Position numbers and translations under genes: made by a program
DNA from: Macquaria australasica
Lineage: Eukaryota; Chordata; Actinopteri; Centrarchiformes; Percichthyidae
NCBI GenBank assembly: GCA_005408345.1
Contig: SEMN01000264.1
Coordinates: 496,001 to 560,000, forward strand
Length of the DNA: 64,000 nt
Direction: 5' to 3'
Part shown: piece after piece, positions 1-12,537 of the stretch
Layout of the letters: every line of letters starts with the position of its first letter
Position numbering within the stretch: the stretch's first letter is position 1
Notes under the pieces: generated by a model
Databases searched by the model: none
What the model saw: only the letters and a program-made list of their open reading frames with translations
What the model was told of the DNA's origin: nothing

Positions 1-863
1 CGTAACCCCTAACACTGCCCTATGTATCATCAGCTTTTCTATATAATGATATTTAATGAGAGGGACAAAGCCTCTTTCACTGAAGTTGAAAATTAAATCG
101 AAATAGTTCCCAAATGTGCTGAGGACACCCTTGAACCCCCTGAAGGATCCCTGGTAGTCCGCATCCACCCATCTTCAGTAAAGCTTTGGTTGACATTTGG
201 GTTTGACCTTTAAGAAATCCAATAGCACGCTTAAATGTTTAACACTGATTCTTGGCAAGGTTGTCTTATTGTTTTTATTGCATCATTTGTTTGTTCTAGG
301 AAAGTTCAGGAGATGAATCTCATGACATTCAATTCAGGAAGACAAGATCAGAGGTTTCCAAATGTTTTCATGTCCTGAACACAAACTTGTGTGTTCCCAT
401 TTGATGAGATTTTGTGTGATCAGATTAACTCAGATGAGGCTGAGACGTTTCTTTATTTAATATAACTTGGTGCAGATATAGATAAATGGTGATAGAAGGG
501 ATGAGTGAGCTCTGTCATTCCTTAAACATCCCCTCACTTTTGATTGGTTGTTTCTAATCACAGCAGCGTTATTGCTACTGCTCTTGTTTCATAAAATTAA
601 GATCACATTTCCCATAAATACCAGTGGCTTTTAACACCGTCCTCCACCTGCTGTCACCAGAGGAAAAAGCTGCTCCTTAATTAATGGTCCCAGATTGGGT
701 ACAACTGGCTGAGATCATTTTTCTGGTAGATTTGTAAAGGTCTCAGTTTTCTCTGCTTTCCAGACATCTTGATGCTCTTTTGAGAAATGCCTTTGCACAG
801 TCAAAGTTTGGCTATGTTCTGAAGTTGCAGCAGTCGAGTCAGCTTTAGGAGATGTTTGCAAAT

Positions 864-1518
864 TTAAAGGTTAATTCTGGTATTTTTAAACATTTATTTA
901 TTAATTTTTTTTAACATATTTTGGGGTCTAAAGACAGGTACAAAAAGTATTGGAATTGGTCCACTAGATCGCCTCAGCTGGCAGCTGTGAAACGGGCTGC
1001 AATGGCTGCAATGAAATCCTTGTGGGCAACTGCGCCCGTCAAAGTATGTCCACTAAAAGTGCTTGTTTTTACCCCTGACAGGCTCAGGTTGTTATTCGAA
1101 AGTGTCTGGCAGCATTATGGAAAGGATCCCTACAGAGACAGACCTTTTTGTTAAAGAGTAAAATCCTTTTTGCTTAAACAGAAACACCATTGTCTTCTTG
1201 CAACAACTCTCGCAAGATTTCAAAGCGAGACTTCTCTTTGAGCGAGACTTCTGTTTCTGGTTTCTCTGTAGGGATCCTTTCCAAGTCAGACACTTATAAT
1301 AACAATTTGAGGCTGTCGGTGACAAAAGCAAGCACTTTTAGTGGACGTAATTTGACGGCCCAAAGGATTACTTGCAGCCATCGCAGCCTGTTTCGGGGCT
1401 GCTGGTGGAGGTGATCTACTGGACCAATTCAAAAACTTTTTGTACCTATCAGTCATTTAGACCGCAAAATATGTAAAAAATGGGGCCCAGGTGTAAAAAT
1501 ACCGGAATTACCCTTTAA
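864..1518. mobile_element. Fold-back MITE with long inverted arms, flanked by TTAA
   Basis: The left end TTAAAGGTTAATTCTGGTAT and the right end (complement TTAAAGGGTAATTCCGGTAT) form a terminal inverted repeat. The match continues inward over about 270 bp on each side: shared blocks include GGTACAAAAAGT, GAATTGGTCCA, GTCCACTAAAAGTGCTTG and GGAAAGGATCCCTACAGAGA. Only about 110 bp (1150-1260) lies between the arms. Both ends abut TTAA (864-867, 1515-1518). No transposase is encoded. Confidence 0.8.
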
Positions 1519-3861
1519 GCTTGTTGTTTCACTTTGCTGTGGCTGCAAATTTACATGTACAGTAGGCAACCATCTGATACAAGTTGGTTCATTTCCTTTA
1601 AAATGTTTGTTTTAAAGATGTTAAAGTTTCTTTCAGGGAAAGGAAATAGAGCATCCTCCAGCCATCTGTCCCACAATATGCCTGGACGGCACTCAAAATC
1701 ACACACAAACACATTTTTCTTGCTCGGCCTCTCGCTCGCACTCCTCCATACAAACACACACATTCAAGTGGCTGTGGTGCTCTCATTTTGGCCTTGTTTG
1801 TCCAAGCAGTCCTGCCAGTGAACACAATCTTCTAGCTGGAGTCCTTCACCTTGCCATATGCTTTTCAGCAGAATGGTTGCCTCTGTACTTCTCAGTGGTG
1901 ATCACACCCTCTGCCTGTTGTTCCATATGTGAAGTTCAGCAGGAAATGAATTTGAACATATGTTCTTTTTTTAATGCATCCAATATATTGACATTGAATA
2001 TATGTAGACATAAGTGTTGGAAACCCCTGTACCTTTGCATTGTAGGATCCTGTGTGTCCTGCTGGTTAGAGATTTAAAACTAATCTGATTCAGCTCAGCA
2101 TGATGGTTGTATCTGTGCTCTTCCCTTCTTCTCTCATAGCTCTTCTCTTTAAAACAAAGAACAGCATCTGACTCCTTCTACCCATAATCGCTTGCATTTT
2201 GTGGTTGTTTCCTGTCGTGATACATTTACACTCCTCACAGACTGCATTTCAGTTCTCTTATTAGATGACTCACTCTTATATTTTGAGAAGTTTTTGTGCA
2301 ATAATGTGCTACCACCAGAACTCACGTGGCATGGCTCTCAATGCCCTAAACAACAAGTAAATTGTTCATTGTCTCGCTACAGTCAGTATTCCTGTTAAGA
2401 TATATTTTTGATGAATTGTTTAGCTGCAGTGTTTGAATTGGAAGTGGTGGCAAATGCTTTGTAGTATTGATAGATTGGTGGTGCTTGGTGATTGGCCAGA
2501 TCACATGACAGATCTTGCCAATCACAGACGACACAACATCAGTGTGCATACCATTGATCATTGAACACCTCAATAGGATCTGTACTGGAGTTTTGGCACC
2601 ATTTATTGTGTGTGAGAGGGAGATTTAAGACAAAGACAACCTGTGTAAAACTGAGTAACATCAATACTACATGCATTAAACGCTTAGGCTACTCACCACT
2701 GACAGTGAGGTAGAAGCTTATAAACAGTCAGAACCTACAAATCATGAAAAAATCCTCCAGTGATAAAATAAAAATCCCACCATCAAACAGTAAATAGCAC
2801 AGGTCCCTTTTATATATTGCCTCTAAAAAGCAATCTGGCCTACACACCACCATATACACTATGTCTTAGTTAATGTGTTTTGGTTAATGTAAGTTCAGTG
2901 ATCATATGTTCTCCTTGTGAGATACCATCTGGCCACCCAGTGCACTCCGAGCATTTGAACCAGAGGGGTGGCATCCGGTGGCACAAGAGGATGTCTGATG
3001 GTGTAATAGTAATTGGCTACAAAATACTGGCACACAACATTCTGGCACACAAAGCATACTGAATGTGTAAATCCATAAATAATAAGTTGAGAGCAGATGC
3101 ATAGTAAATTACAGTAGGGATGACACTGTCTGTTTCAGAAGATGAATGCTTACCTTTTAAACTTAAACAAACCTACATACTGCCAAACTTACAACAGTCT
3201 TTGTAAGGACGAGACAAAAAGCTGCTGACTATACACCCTAAATTTCAAATTAGCCCATATGAGCTAATTATTTATTAATTAGTATCCAGAGTGGTGCGTC
3301 CAGAAGATTTCAACAGTGAATAGAACAGGCCTCTACACTGCAGTCATGTTAACTTTCTGAGTGTTGAAGAGTTTAACACATCTCAAATAACAGAAACTGG
3401 AGGTTCACCAATCCAACTGTTTCTCACCTGAGTACCAATTCCAATACCTAAACTCAGGGTATCTGCTGATACTGAGTACCAATCCGATACCATCGCTACA
3501 TTTAAAATCTGTGTAACAGCTTGAACCTCACTGTGTGGGACTCATTGGGATAAAAAACACAATATTATACATCAGGATCGTCATGGTGTGGTCAGCGGCC
3601 CACCATGACTGAATGAATGTAACTTGAAACAAGAAGGATGAACGAAATGTATTCAACACATTTGTTAAAGCTCAGTGATGCACACACTGCATTTTGGGTA
3701 ACACTAAAGGTAAACATAACTTTTGTTTGTTTACAAGAAAACGCCATAGGGTACCTTTTAATGAGGATCTGCCTCATCTGGCCGATATGTCATCTGTTTA
3801 ATAAGGTCAGTATTGTGGTTCTGATGGATTGCATCCCTAACTGAAACATTGTTTCAATTAA

Positions 3862-4637
3862 AGGTGGGGTAGGCAGTATTGTTATGGCATCATTGGCCAA
3901 AAAATCCATAATAACCATTCAGCATATTGTAATTTAAGTGGTCTGAGAGCAAACCTCTACTTCAGCCCCTCCTCTTAGCTCAGTTTTCAGACTGTAGAAA
4001 ATCTAGCCCATGACGGGAGACTTTGGCCAATCACAGGTCATTTCAGGGAGACGGTGCTTTTGTATTGGCTGTTCTACAAATGCAGACACGCATACACGTT
4101 CCTTCAGATGGTGAAAGCCTGATTCAGTGGTGGAAAATCCTGCCCGCAATCCTGCAAATTGTGATAATTTTCACAATACCTCCCTTGCCTGCAGCGGTGT
4201 ATCGTACAAAACAACACGTCCCGGCTCCACACGGAGCTTCAATGCCATGGCGCTCGTATCGACGAGTGGCAAAGAGGCATGATGACAAACAGTGGGGAAA
4301 ATCTTTTGAGTCTGTGTGGTGTACTAGCCTCTCATCTTGCTGTTAGACGGCGTCGCAGCTGCCTCTGAAGCCTGGGGCGCTCTGCTCTGCGGCCGCGAAG
4401 CACTGGAGGGGCGTCTTTGAAAAGACAAGTCACGGTGAGAGGGACCGGGGTCTCTGTGAGGCTCACGCCGTGGAGAGCGAGCCCTACAAGGCATGAGGTT
4501 TCGCAGGGAAAGCGATTCCTTCTGCTGCTGGTCGAAGTTGTGGGTTTGGTGGGAGGGGCTTAGTGGAGTGATACGAGGCAGCAGAGAGAGAGGCGGAAGG
4601 TTTTGCATAGGTTGCACAGATTTTGCCTACTCCAGCT
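3862..4637. mobile_element. TTAA-flanked non-autonomous DNA transposon
   Basis: The left end AGGTGGGGTAGGCA and right end TGCCTACTCCAGCT are imperfect inverted repeats (12 of 14), each bordered by TTAA (3858-3861 and 4638-4641). The interior is about 776 bp with a GC-rich patch at 4340-4480 and no coding frame with homology. TTAA duplication is usual for piggyBac-type elements, but the termini do not begin with the usual CCC, so the superfamily is left open. Confidence 0.65.
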
Positions 4638-4771
4638 TTAAGTTTACATATGAGTTAAATACCACAGTAATTAGCATTATAGGCAACTTTTTGGCAAAAT
4701 TGAACAATTCTGAACTCTATCTTGAAATCCTCTAATATGACACTTAAGAGGCTGGTCTGTTTATTTGAATA

Positions 4772-5434
4772 AAGTGCTGCAGGAATGACATATTTTTGTA
4801 GTCCAACCCGGAAGTTAGCATCGCCCAGGTTCCCTCGACAAAAAGCCAATGGGGTTTTTCCATTGGATTTTGGATTATTGCAGAAAATAAGCTCTGTGGC
4901 AAACAGAAGTTTATGATACTTACACGTTTTGTTTAGCAAGATAATCTTCACAAATGCACACCACTTTTATTATTTGTGAAGCGTAAATGCAATCGCCAGA
5001 AGTAAAAAGCTAACGCTATAAACGAACTACACCATGGTCGCATGACTTCTATGTCACCACCAACTTGTAATCTGAATTAGTTTGCTTACCTCTTCTACAA
5101 AAGCCTTTGGGAAAGTTTGAGTTAGAATAGTTTGCAAGAGCGCGAGTATAAACACAACGAGGCTGTAAAGGCGGACGAGTGAGTAGATGAGTTTCTGTTC
5201 TGCGTGGTGACGTTTAATGTCCCCAATAACCTCTGTAGTCTCATTTAGACAAAATTCAGGAGGTGGGTTTTTAATGTTGTAGAAATCTCTTAAGCTTGTG
5301 TTAACCACAGACCTTATTTCAGGCATCTAACCAGAAACCCATTCAAGAAACCCATTGACTTCAAGACGAGGGAACCGGAAGAGCAAAAATGCTAAGTCAC
5401 TTCCAGGTTTTAGGACTCATTCCTGCAGCTCTAT
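4772..5434. mobile_element. MITE with inverted arms of about 90 bp
   Basis: The segment from GTGCTGCAGGAATGA (4774 on) is repeated in inverted orientation ending near 5434 (ATTCCTGCAGCTCTAT). Further matching blocks are GGAAGT...TTAGCAT, GGTTCCCTCG and CAATGGG. An open frame of 90 codons on the minus strand (5054-5326) shows no homology I recognise. Confidence 0.6.
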
Positions 5435-6499
5435 AGGGACATTGACAGCAACATCATATATCACTGCTGCTTCATGCCGATCCTCAAGCACACACTCATC
5501 ACAGTCCATGCCAAAGTATTGATTCATATTGTATGAACCACCACTGTTCATTTAATTCTTTCTATTCTCAGCCCCTCTTTTTTTGTGACTGTATATAGTA
5601 CGAGTTATAATTGGGTCTCCCTCCTTCTACTGTAGTTGTAACTCCATGCTTAAAATGAGATTATGTGAGCGCTAACTTACAAACATGCACACACACACAC
5701 ACACACACAGCCTGATGGAGTCAAGCTCTGTAAACCAGCCAAATAAAAATCTTCACTGAGGGAAATAAATCTTGTTAGAAAGATTTTCCAAAGCCTTCTT
5801 AACTGTCTGGTTTTTAGCAGAAAAAAATATAATCAGATTTTCTTCTTTTTTTTTTGGCATGCAAATGTGGGAGATTATGATACTGTAGAGGAAAGTTTCA
5901 TTATAAAATATTACAGATATATGTAATTTCCTAACACAGATTGTTAAATCCTCAGAATGGAGCAAAATGTTGTGTGATTTTGTGGATTTGATTACTATGT
6001 CCTTCTTTGAGTCCTACCACTAATCTCATTTTGATGAGATTTGTGATACATGAGTGTATTCTGAGTGTACTGATAGAAGTGGGTTGCACTGTTATAGTCA
6101 CCACAGTGTTGGCATTGCTAAAAACCACAGATGTTACATTGAATAATTGATTGCCTGCTTTCTACTGTGATATTTTGTCCTCCTTCCCTCTGTCTCTCCC
6201 CCTCTCGTACTGGTTTTTCATCTGGTCTCTCCATCTAAAGCATTTTCTTCATAAGTGCTCTTATTCTTTAATCCACTTAGCTGCAGTCTGCTCTTACTCT
6301 GGCAGCGTACGGTCACAGTTATTTTAAAGCTGGTCTGTGCCACGAGGACAGCTGAATCTCTTTGATGCTGAGCAGCCTGGACAGGAAACTCAGCTCAGTG
6401 AAACACTTATGTCACTCAAAAGTTTCTTCAGTAGTTATTGTGGTTGCTCTCATCGGCAGTGATTGGTAGAAGCACAAAGTCTCAAAGGTAAAAGAGGAA

Positions 6500-7100
6500 T
6501 ACATAGGTGGAAAGGTGCTTGACTCCTAATCTAGCATTTCAGTATCAAATACTCACCCCGCCGGTAGACTTCCAATGTGGCTCTGAGAAGTCTACAGCTT
6601 GCTCTTTCGTTGAGAACAGCAACATTAGTCGGCTTTCCAATGGTGACCCAGAGTCATGTGGCAAAATAAAAGCATTAAACCTTTCATACAGTAGAAACTT
6701 CTCAAACAGCGGTTGCAGCATAATCCACTTCTCCACTGTTAAATTGCTAAATCAACATATAATTCTGGTGGAGTTTCTGAGTTATGATGACGTGAAGTTT
6801 ATTTAGCTATGATGTGGAATAACTAAGTTAATAAGTGTAACTATGAGTTTCTTTGACTCCATTGGAATCCATTGTAACTGCTGTGAGTCCAAGGCTATAC
6901 AGGAAGTTAGTATTTGATACTAAAGTGAGAGATTTTCTGTCGAGTATTTCTTTAACATTACCAGTAAAAGGCTCCGGTTTGTACTCAACAGAAAATGTGG
7001 TTAAATATATGAATGTGAAACAGGATGACTGGTCCAGTTCACTGACTTCTTCTCCACCAACAACTTTATGACCTTTATGGGTTTTCGTCAGGTACATTGA
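6500..7100. repeat. Possible fold-back repeat
   Basis: AGTATCAAATACT near 6541 is matched by its complement AGTATTTGATACT near 6907, and both strands carry long open frames without homology, as is common in old MITEs. Ends could not be defined. Confidence 0.3.
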
Positions 7101-8588
7101 CTATTGAAGGTACTTTGTAAGGTACTGTACGTATGTAATATGAGTTGTATGATCATGGTGTCATTCCAGTATAAGAAATGCAGTTAAGGCGAGGGTATAC
7201 TTGCAAAGAACTAGTTCGTAAGATGTGTCGTCTGACCATGTAGGAAGGCAAAAGTGTTTATAGTTGAGTCCTGGATGTCTACGCCTGAAGGTGGGGTGAA
7301 AAGCTGGTTCGACCATCTGAGGTGCACCTCTTCTCCTGGAAGAATTAGAATAATTGCTAATGAGAAGTCATCTTGACTTTTAAGCACTTCCTGTCCAAGG
7401 AGTTAGTCAAAATGTAAGAATGTAAGAATGACCAGAGGAAGCATTTAGATTCAACGTTTGGGGCTTTGGGAGGAAGAAGCGAGGGATAATCAGCAGAGGA
7501 GCATGAGGTAGAAAAGGAGGATGGCAGGATCACACAGGACAAAAGGTGAAAAGGAGAGGAAGAGTGAAACTAAGTCCCTAAAACCACAAAATGCCAATGC
7601 TCTCTCTGTGGTCTCTCCAGTCGAGGAGGTCTGTCTGGAGTTACAGCAGCTGACAATGGCCGTCTGTCTCTGTCGGTGCCCACATACAAAAGCCACTGTT
7701 GTTGTTTTTTTTTAAAGGCTGGCACCAAGGACTGAGGCTACCGGAGAGGGAAAGAACCTTGCCACTACTCGGCTGGCCAGTTGATGGGCATATGAGACTT
7801 TAACACGTACAAACATGAATACACACAAACACGCACATACTTCAGCTTTTAGGGAAATGTATCACTTGATATTTGTGTAAAGATGGAGGAGTGCTAAAGT
7901 AATAATCAGACTATTGACCTTAATCTAAATAAGAACTGGTTAAATCTGATTCATGACTGAAGATGTCCCTTCCATAGTTTATCAAAACCTTGGGGTTTCT
8001 CTGTTGTATGGTATTGTTCTTTCTGTCGTGGTGCTACTGTGGTTTACCCATGTGACTGTTGTCTTGCAAATTGTGCAAATACTCTGCTTCAGAGTCCTTT
8101 GTGTAACGGCTATAGACCTACATCAGAGGTCAGACAGATCATGGCAGCAATTGGGCACACTCTGTTCCTGTGTATTCAAGTTGTGCTATTGGATGATGGT
8201 GTGAACTGAACTTACTTACCATGCTGTACCAAAAGCAAACATGGTTATGTTAAAGTGAGGTAAAGTAAGGCCATAAGAGCAGAAGCAGGTGGTGGAGAAT
8301 GCTGAGCAGTTGACCATCAAGCAGTTCGACCGTCGTGTTGCAAATCCCACAACTTCAGTAGTCCAAGTGCAATTAAGTACATATCTAGAATATCAAGGAT
8401 GGATCAATGCATAATACCTCACATCTTAATTCAATCATACTTTGACTGCCAGCTTATTTAAAGAAACTTAATCAGAAAATGTCCTCCAAAAGAACCAAAG
8501 TGACAACTTCTTTACCATAAAATATTATTTACATTTTTCTTCTGGTGTTGTACTTGACTCGTATAGGATATAATGGTGCCTAGATCTG

Positions 8589-8884
8589 AAATGATTAGTG
8601 GCAGAAAATTAATCAAAAACTATTTCGATAATCAAATAATTGTTTCAGAAATTTTCAAGCAAAAATGCCAAGCGTTTTCTGGTCCCAGCCTCTCAAATGT
8701 CAGGATTTGATCATTTTCTTTGTCATATTTGTTAGTAAACTGAATATCTTTGGCTTTTTGACTTTTGGTCAGACAAAACAAGACATTTGAAGACGTCACC
8801 TTGGACTCCTTGGAGATTTTCTGACATTCTATAGATAAAATGATTAGTTGATTAATCAATAATGAATCCTTAGTTGCAGCCTTA
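8589..8884 (+). mobile_element. hAT-type MITE, family A copy 1
   Basis: Contains the blocks GCAAAAATGCCAAGCGTTTTCT, GTCAGGATTTG, GACGTCACCTTGG and ends in TTAGTTGCAGCCTTA, the right end (complement TAGGGCTGCAAC) of a very common fish MITE built of ATTAATCGATT-like ends. No coding capacity. Confidence 0.7.
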
Positions 8885-10764
8885 ATGGTGCCTTTATCTT
8901 AACACTATTCACGTGCTTATTTGGATCTATGGTGTACCATACCATTGGTGCAAAATTGCAGTGCCACAGAGAATGTGTGCCATGTGTTTTACATAACTAG
9001 CTTGGTAGACATGAGAACTAACGCTAACGTTTCACTGGTAATGCTGTTTATGATGTTCAAAATATGATCAAAATCACTGTCCTTACTCTTCCACTTGTGT
9101 TCCTTGATCCACTGTGATCTGCAAGCACCAGACAGCATGCTTGTTTGCTATCTAACGTCATTAATTGTGCGACTGAAGTAACAGACAGAACATTAATTGC
9201 AAATTGTAACCATCTGACCAGGGTGCTGCTACGGTGCCAAACATAGAGCAATACAAACAGCTGTTGATGAAGTCATTAAGGACAAGACTCGAGACAAGGT
9301 AATTACCATTTAGTGAATGTCTTTATCAGAAAACACCTGTACAATGGTTGCATTTTGGCAGTGTCCAGTGGAAATAAAGCTGAGAGTGTTGGCAGTTTGC
9401 CCCAGGGGATTAATCCAGTAAAACTACCAGGCTGTAGTGCCTCATTTATAACTGTACAAGACAACTTCACATTTTGGTAGCACAACGTGTCAGGGAAAGA
9501 TACAGTCAGATCTGTTTGAGTTTGAAAGACTTCACTTCCCCCCAAAATCCCCTGAAATGTGACCTGAGTTAGCTGTGACCTTGTCCAATAGGTTCTTCTT
9601 CTTGAGTCCAGCTTTGTCTGGATACAGTTTTGTTTTGATTCTTAAGGTTTGATTCATGACATCTTCCAGGTTCAGAAGATTTCCAGCTACTAACATCTAA
9701 AATTATACTTGACAAAGTGCTATCAGCGAAATGCTCTCTCCTGTTGTAACTCCAATTTGTGACTTAATCTGAATCAACAAGGTTACATTACACCAAGTGA
9801 GCCAGTCAAAAAGAAAACAGAAGCATTTGTTGAAGTTTACTGAACTTCTCAAATGAAAGAGTCTGGCTTTTTATCCTTTGAGCTTTGTTCTATGTAAGAA
9901 CCGCTGTGAAAATCAGTATGAATGAAAGTTAGAGAGATCCAAAGTTAGTACCAGAAGTTGCTTTCCCTGAAGTGCTGACAAATATCCCTTTTATTGTTGA
10001 GAGAATACAACTGAAACTCTGTTTCTCAAAGTAAAGCCTTTTCTTTTTCTCCAGAAAAAGTTGACATTTTGTTGCAGGGCTTTCATCTGATTGGCTGCCG
10101 ATAGGTTTGTTATTTCAGGCAGCGACAAAGTTAAGTGGGAACCAAAACCAATCGATTTGATGAAAGTTAGTGGAGGCTTGTCTATTGCTTTGTCAAGCAT
10201 GGAATCCCGAGACGAGCGGAACTTTCTTTTCCCAGTGGGAAAGTTCATCGGGGGGGGGGGCTGCCGTTGTGACCAATCGGTGGGTTGAAAGTTGATTAAC
10301 CCCCAACCCCACCAGCCAACCACCCCCCTTAGACACACACTCACATTTCAATAGAAATCTTTGGGTGGGCGCTTAGAGTAGTCCCCCCTCCCAGATGCAC
10401 ATACACATACAGTATATACACACATGCACACTCTAAAACAGCACTCTAATGCCCATGTGAGTGTATAAATATACATGCTTTTATTTGTGTAAGTGCTATG
10501 TTTGCAGGTCTGTGAGTGCATATACGTGTCTCTAAATAAATGTGTCTTTGTGTTATTATCCCCGTGTGTGTGTGTGTGTGTGTGTGTGCTGTCTGCCAGA
10601 CAAGTGAGGAATTGGGGGCGTGACCCTGCAATGAAAGATAGAGAGAAGAGGGGATGGTTTTGTATCCATGGCAATAGAGAGAGTCGAAGCAGGAAGCCGA
10701 CAGGAAGTCAGGGTGTTCTCCACACGCCATTGGGGGCTCTTCCGTTGTCATGACGCTGTGAACT

Positions 10765-10778
10765 GTTGCCATGGAAAC
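10765..10778 (+). promoter_or_regulatory. RFX X-box-like motif upstream
   Basis: GTTGCCATGGAAAC fits the X-box consensus GTTRCCATGGYAAC with one mismatch. It lies in a non-repetitive segment (10600-10840). Function is inferred from the motif only. Confidence 0.35.
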
Positions 10779-11263
10779 TCGGCCCGATTCAGGCTGAATG
10801 CTGATGGAAAACATGTCGGCAGGATTTTTCAATGACAGTGTATCATCCACAGCCTCAACACTTGTTGATAAGCAAGTTTATATTATACATTTATATATTT
10901 AAAGGTATACTTCTAAACTGTCAGCAGATGAATTCGACAGCATTTCAGTTCTTGGTAGTTTAACTCAAACTTTAAATATTAAACAAAGCAAGGACAGAAA
11001 GTCTTACAGCAAAATAATTTCTTTTACCCCCTTCTTGAAGCCAGATGTCTGTATGTTTTACTTTGTTCTTCATGTCCTTTTTTGTGTTCTTCTTCTACTG
11101 ATTAAAACAGCAGCCAACTTCAGGCTCTGCTCTCCTCGTTAAAGAGTGATCAATACTTTCAGATACCAGAAAATCTTTAAGACTTTTTCTTCACCAGAAG
11201 CTGCTGTATTAGTTTATAGCCCTGCTCCACTCAAATGCTGCAGGATTACTAATCACATACATG

Positions 11264-11301
<38 letters not shown>

Positions 11302-11402
11302 CACACATTCATACACACTGTGCAGTATTTTCTCAATTTGTGCCGAGCAGAAGGAGATGGTGCATCTCACTGCTCTAACTAGGGAGGCAGATTAGTGAGA
11401 CA

Positions 11403-11404
<2 letters not shown>

Positions 11405-11476
<72 letters not shown>
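11405..11476. repeat. (CA)n microsatellite
   Basis: About 35 uninterrupted CA units; a second tract lies at 11269-11300. Confidence 0.95.
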
Positions 11477-11480
<4 letters not shown>

Positions 11481-12393
11481 TCCCTCACAACTGAGGTGGA
11501 CATGTGCAATAATACATGCTCAGTGGATAAACCAGAACTCGCCTGCATGCACAGAAAACACATTTGGGGGGGTGGTTGAGCATTTGGGTTGTAACATTAA
11601 ACACACACACAGATAGACACACACACATGCATCCGCCAACTGACTGGCCTCCTCCAGTCCCCCGTGCTTTCTCCCTCTTGTATGTGTGTGTGTGTGTCCT
11701 AAATATCATCTCACATCACACACTCCTTACTGTGTACACACGTGTCATGGTTTAATTTATCTTCTTTGATAATTGTGTGTAGACATGGACCTGCGTATAT
11801 GTCCATGTCTGAATCCCTGCATGTGTGTGAGCATATGCGGGTCATTTATTTTATTGCTTCTTGATAAGATCCGTCCTGCCTGCCTGGTCTGATTTTTAGC
11901 TCGAAGAGGTCAGTCCCCCTGCAGGGTCTCTACCACTTACACCTCGTCCAAAATATCTCAGCTCCAGGGTAAAAATGTGGAGGAAACACACTAATTCATC
12001 CCCTTAACACCTGGCTTCAATCCAAGCCTGTCGTGATCAGTTTGTAACTGGACAGCTCAAAATTTTAAAGAATGCAGGTGTAACAGCACAGAACCACAGT
12101 GAGGAAGAACCACAGTTTTCAAGCACAAAGAAAAAGACAAGAGCTCTCTTGCCACTAATTGAACAGTACAGTACAGTGTAAATATGAAGTGTGAACCTTC
12201 TAAAATGTTAGCTAGTGAGCTTGCCTTCTGACCCTCTGTCATCACGCCAAACATAATCAGGAATTAACCAGAAGTTATTTGCAGTTATACTCACTTACAT
12301 AGCGATAAGGTTGCATCCACATCCTTTGATAATGATCTGATAATACTGAGTACCAAATCAATATTATACATAATATATGATATGATAATGTAT

Positions 12394-12537
12394 AAAGCAA
12401 AAATGCCAAACATTCTCTGGTTCCAGCTTCTCAAAAGTGAGGATTTTCTGCTTTTTCTGTTGTAAATTGAAATGACTAATTGAAAAAATAGGCCTAAGAA
12501 TAATTGCTAATGAATATAATCATTAGTTGCAGCCCTA
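12394..12537 (+). mobile_element. hAT-type MITE, family A copy 2, internally deleted
   Basis: Shares AAGCAAAAATGCCAAACAT, GGTTCCAGCTTCTCAAAAGTG and the end ATTAGTTGCAGCCCTA with copy 1. The middle third is missing. Confidence 0.65.

Noticed and set aside
4023..4346. 107-codon frame overlapping a GC-rich patch, considered as promoter or first exon
   Set aside because: Falls wholly inside the TTAA-flanked element 3862-4637, and the patch is part of that repeat.
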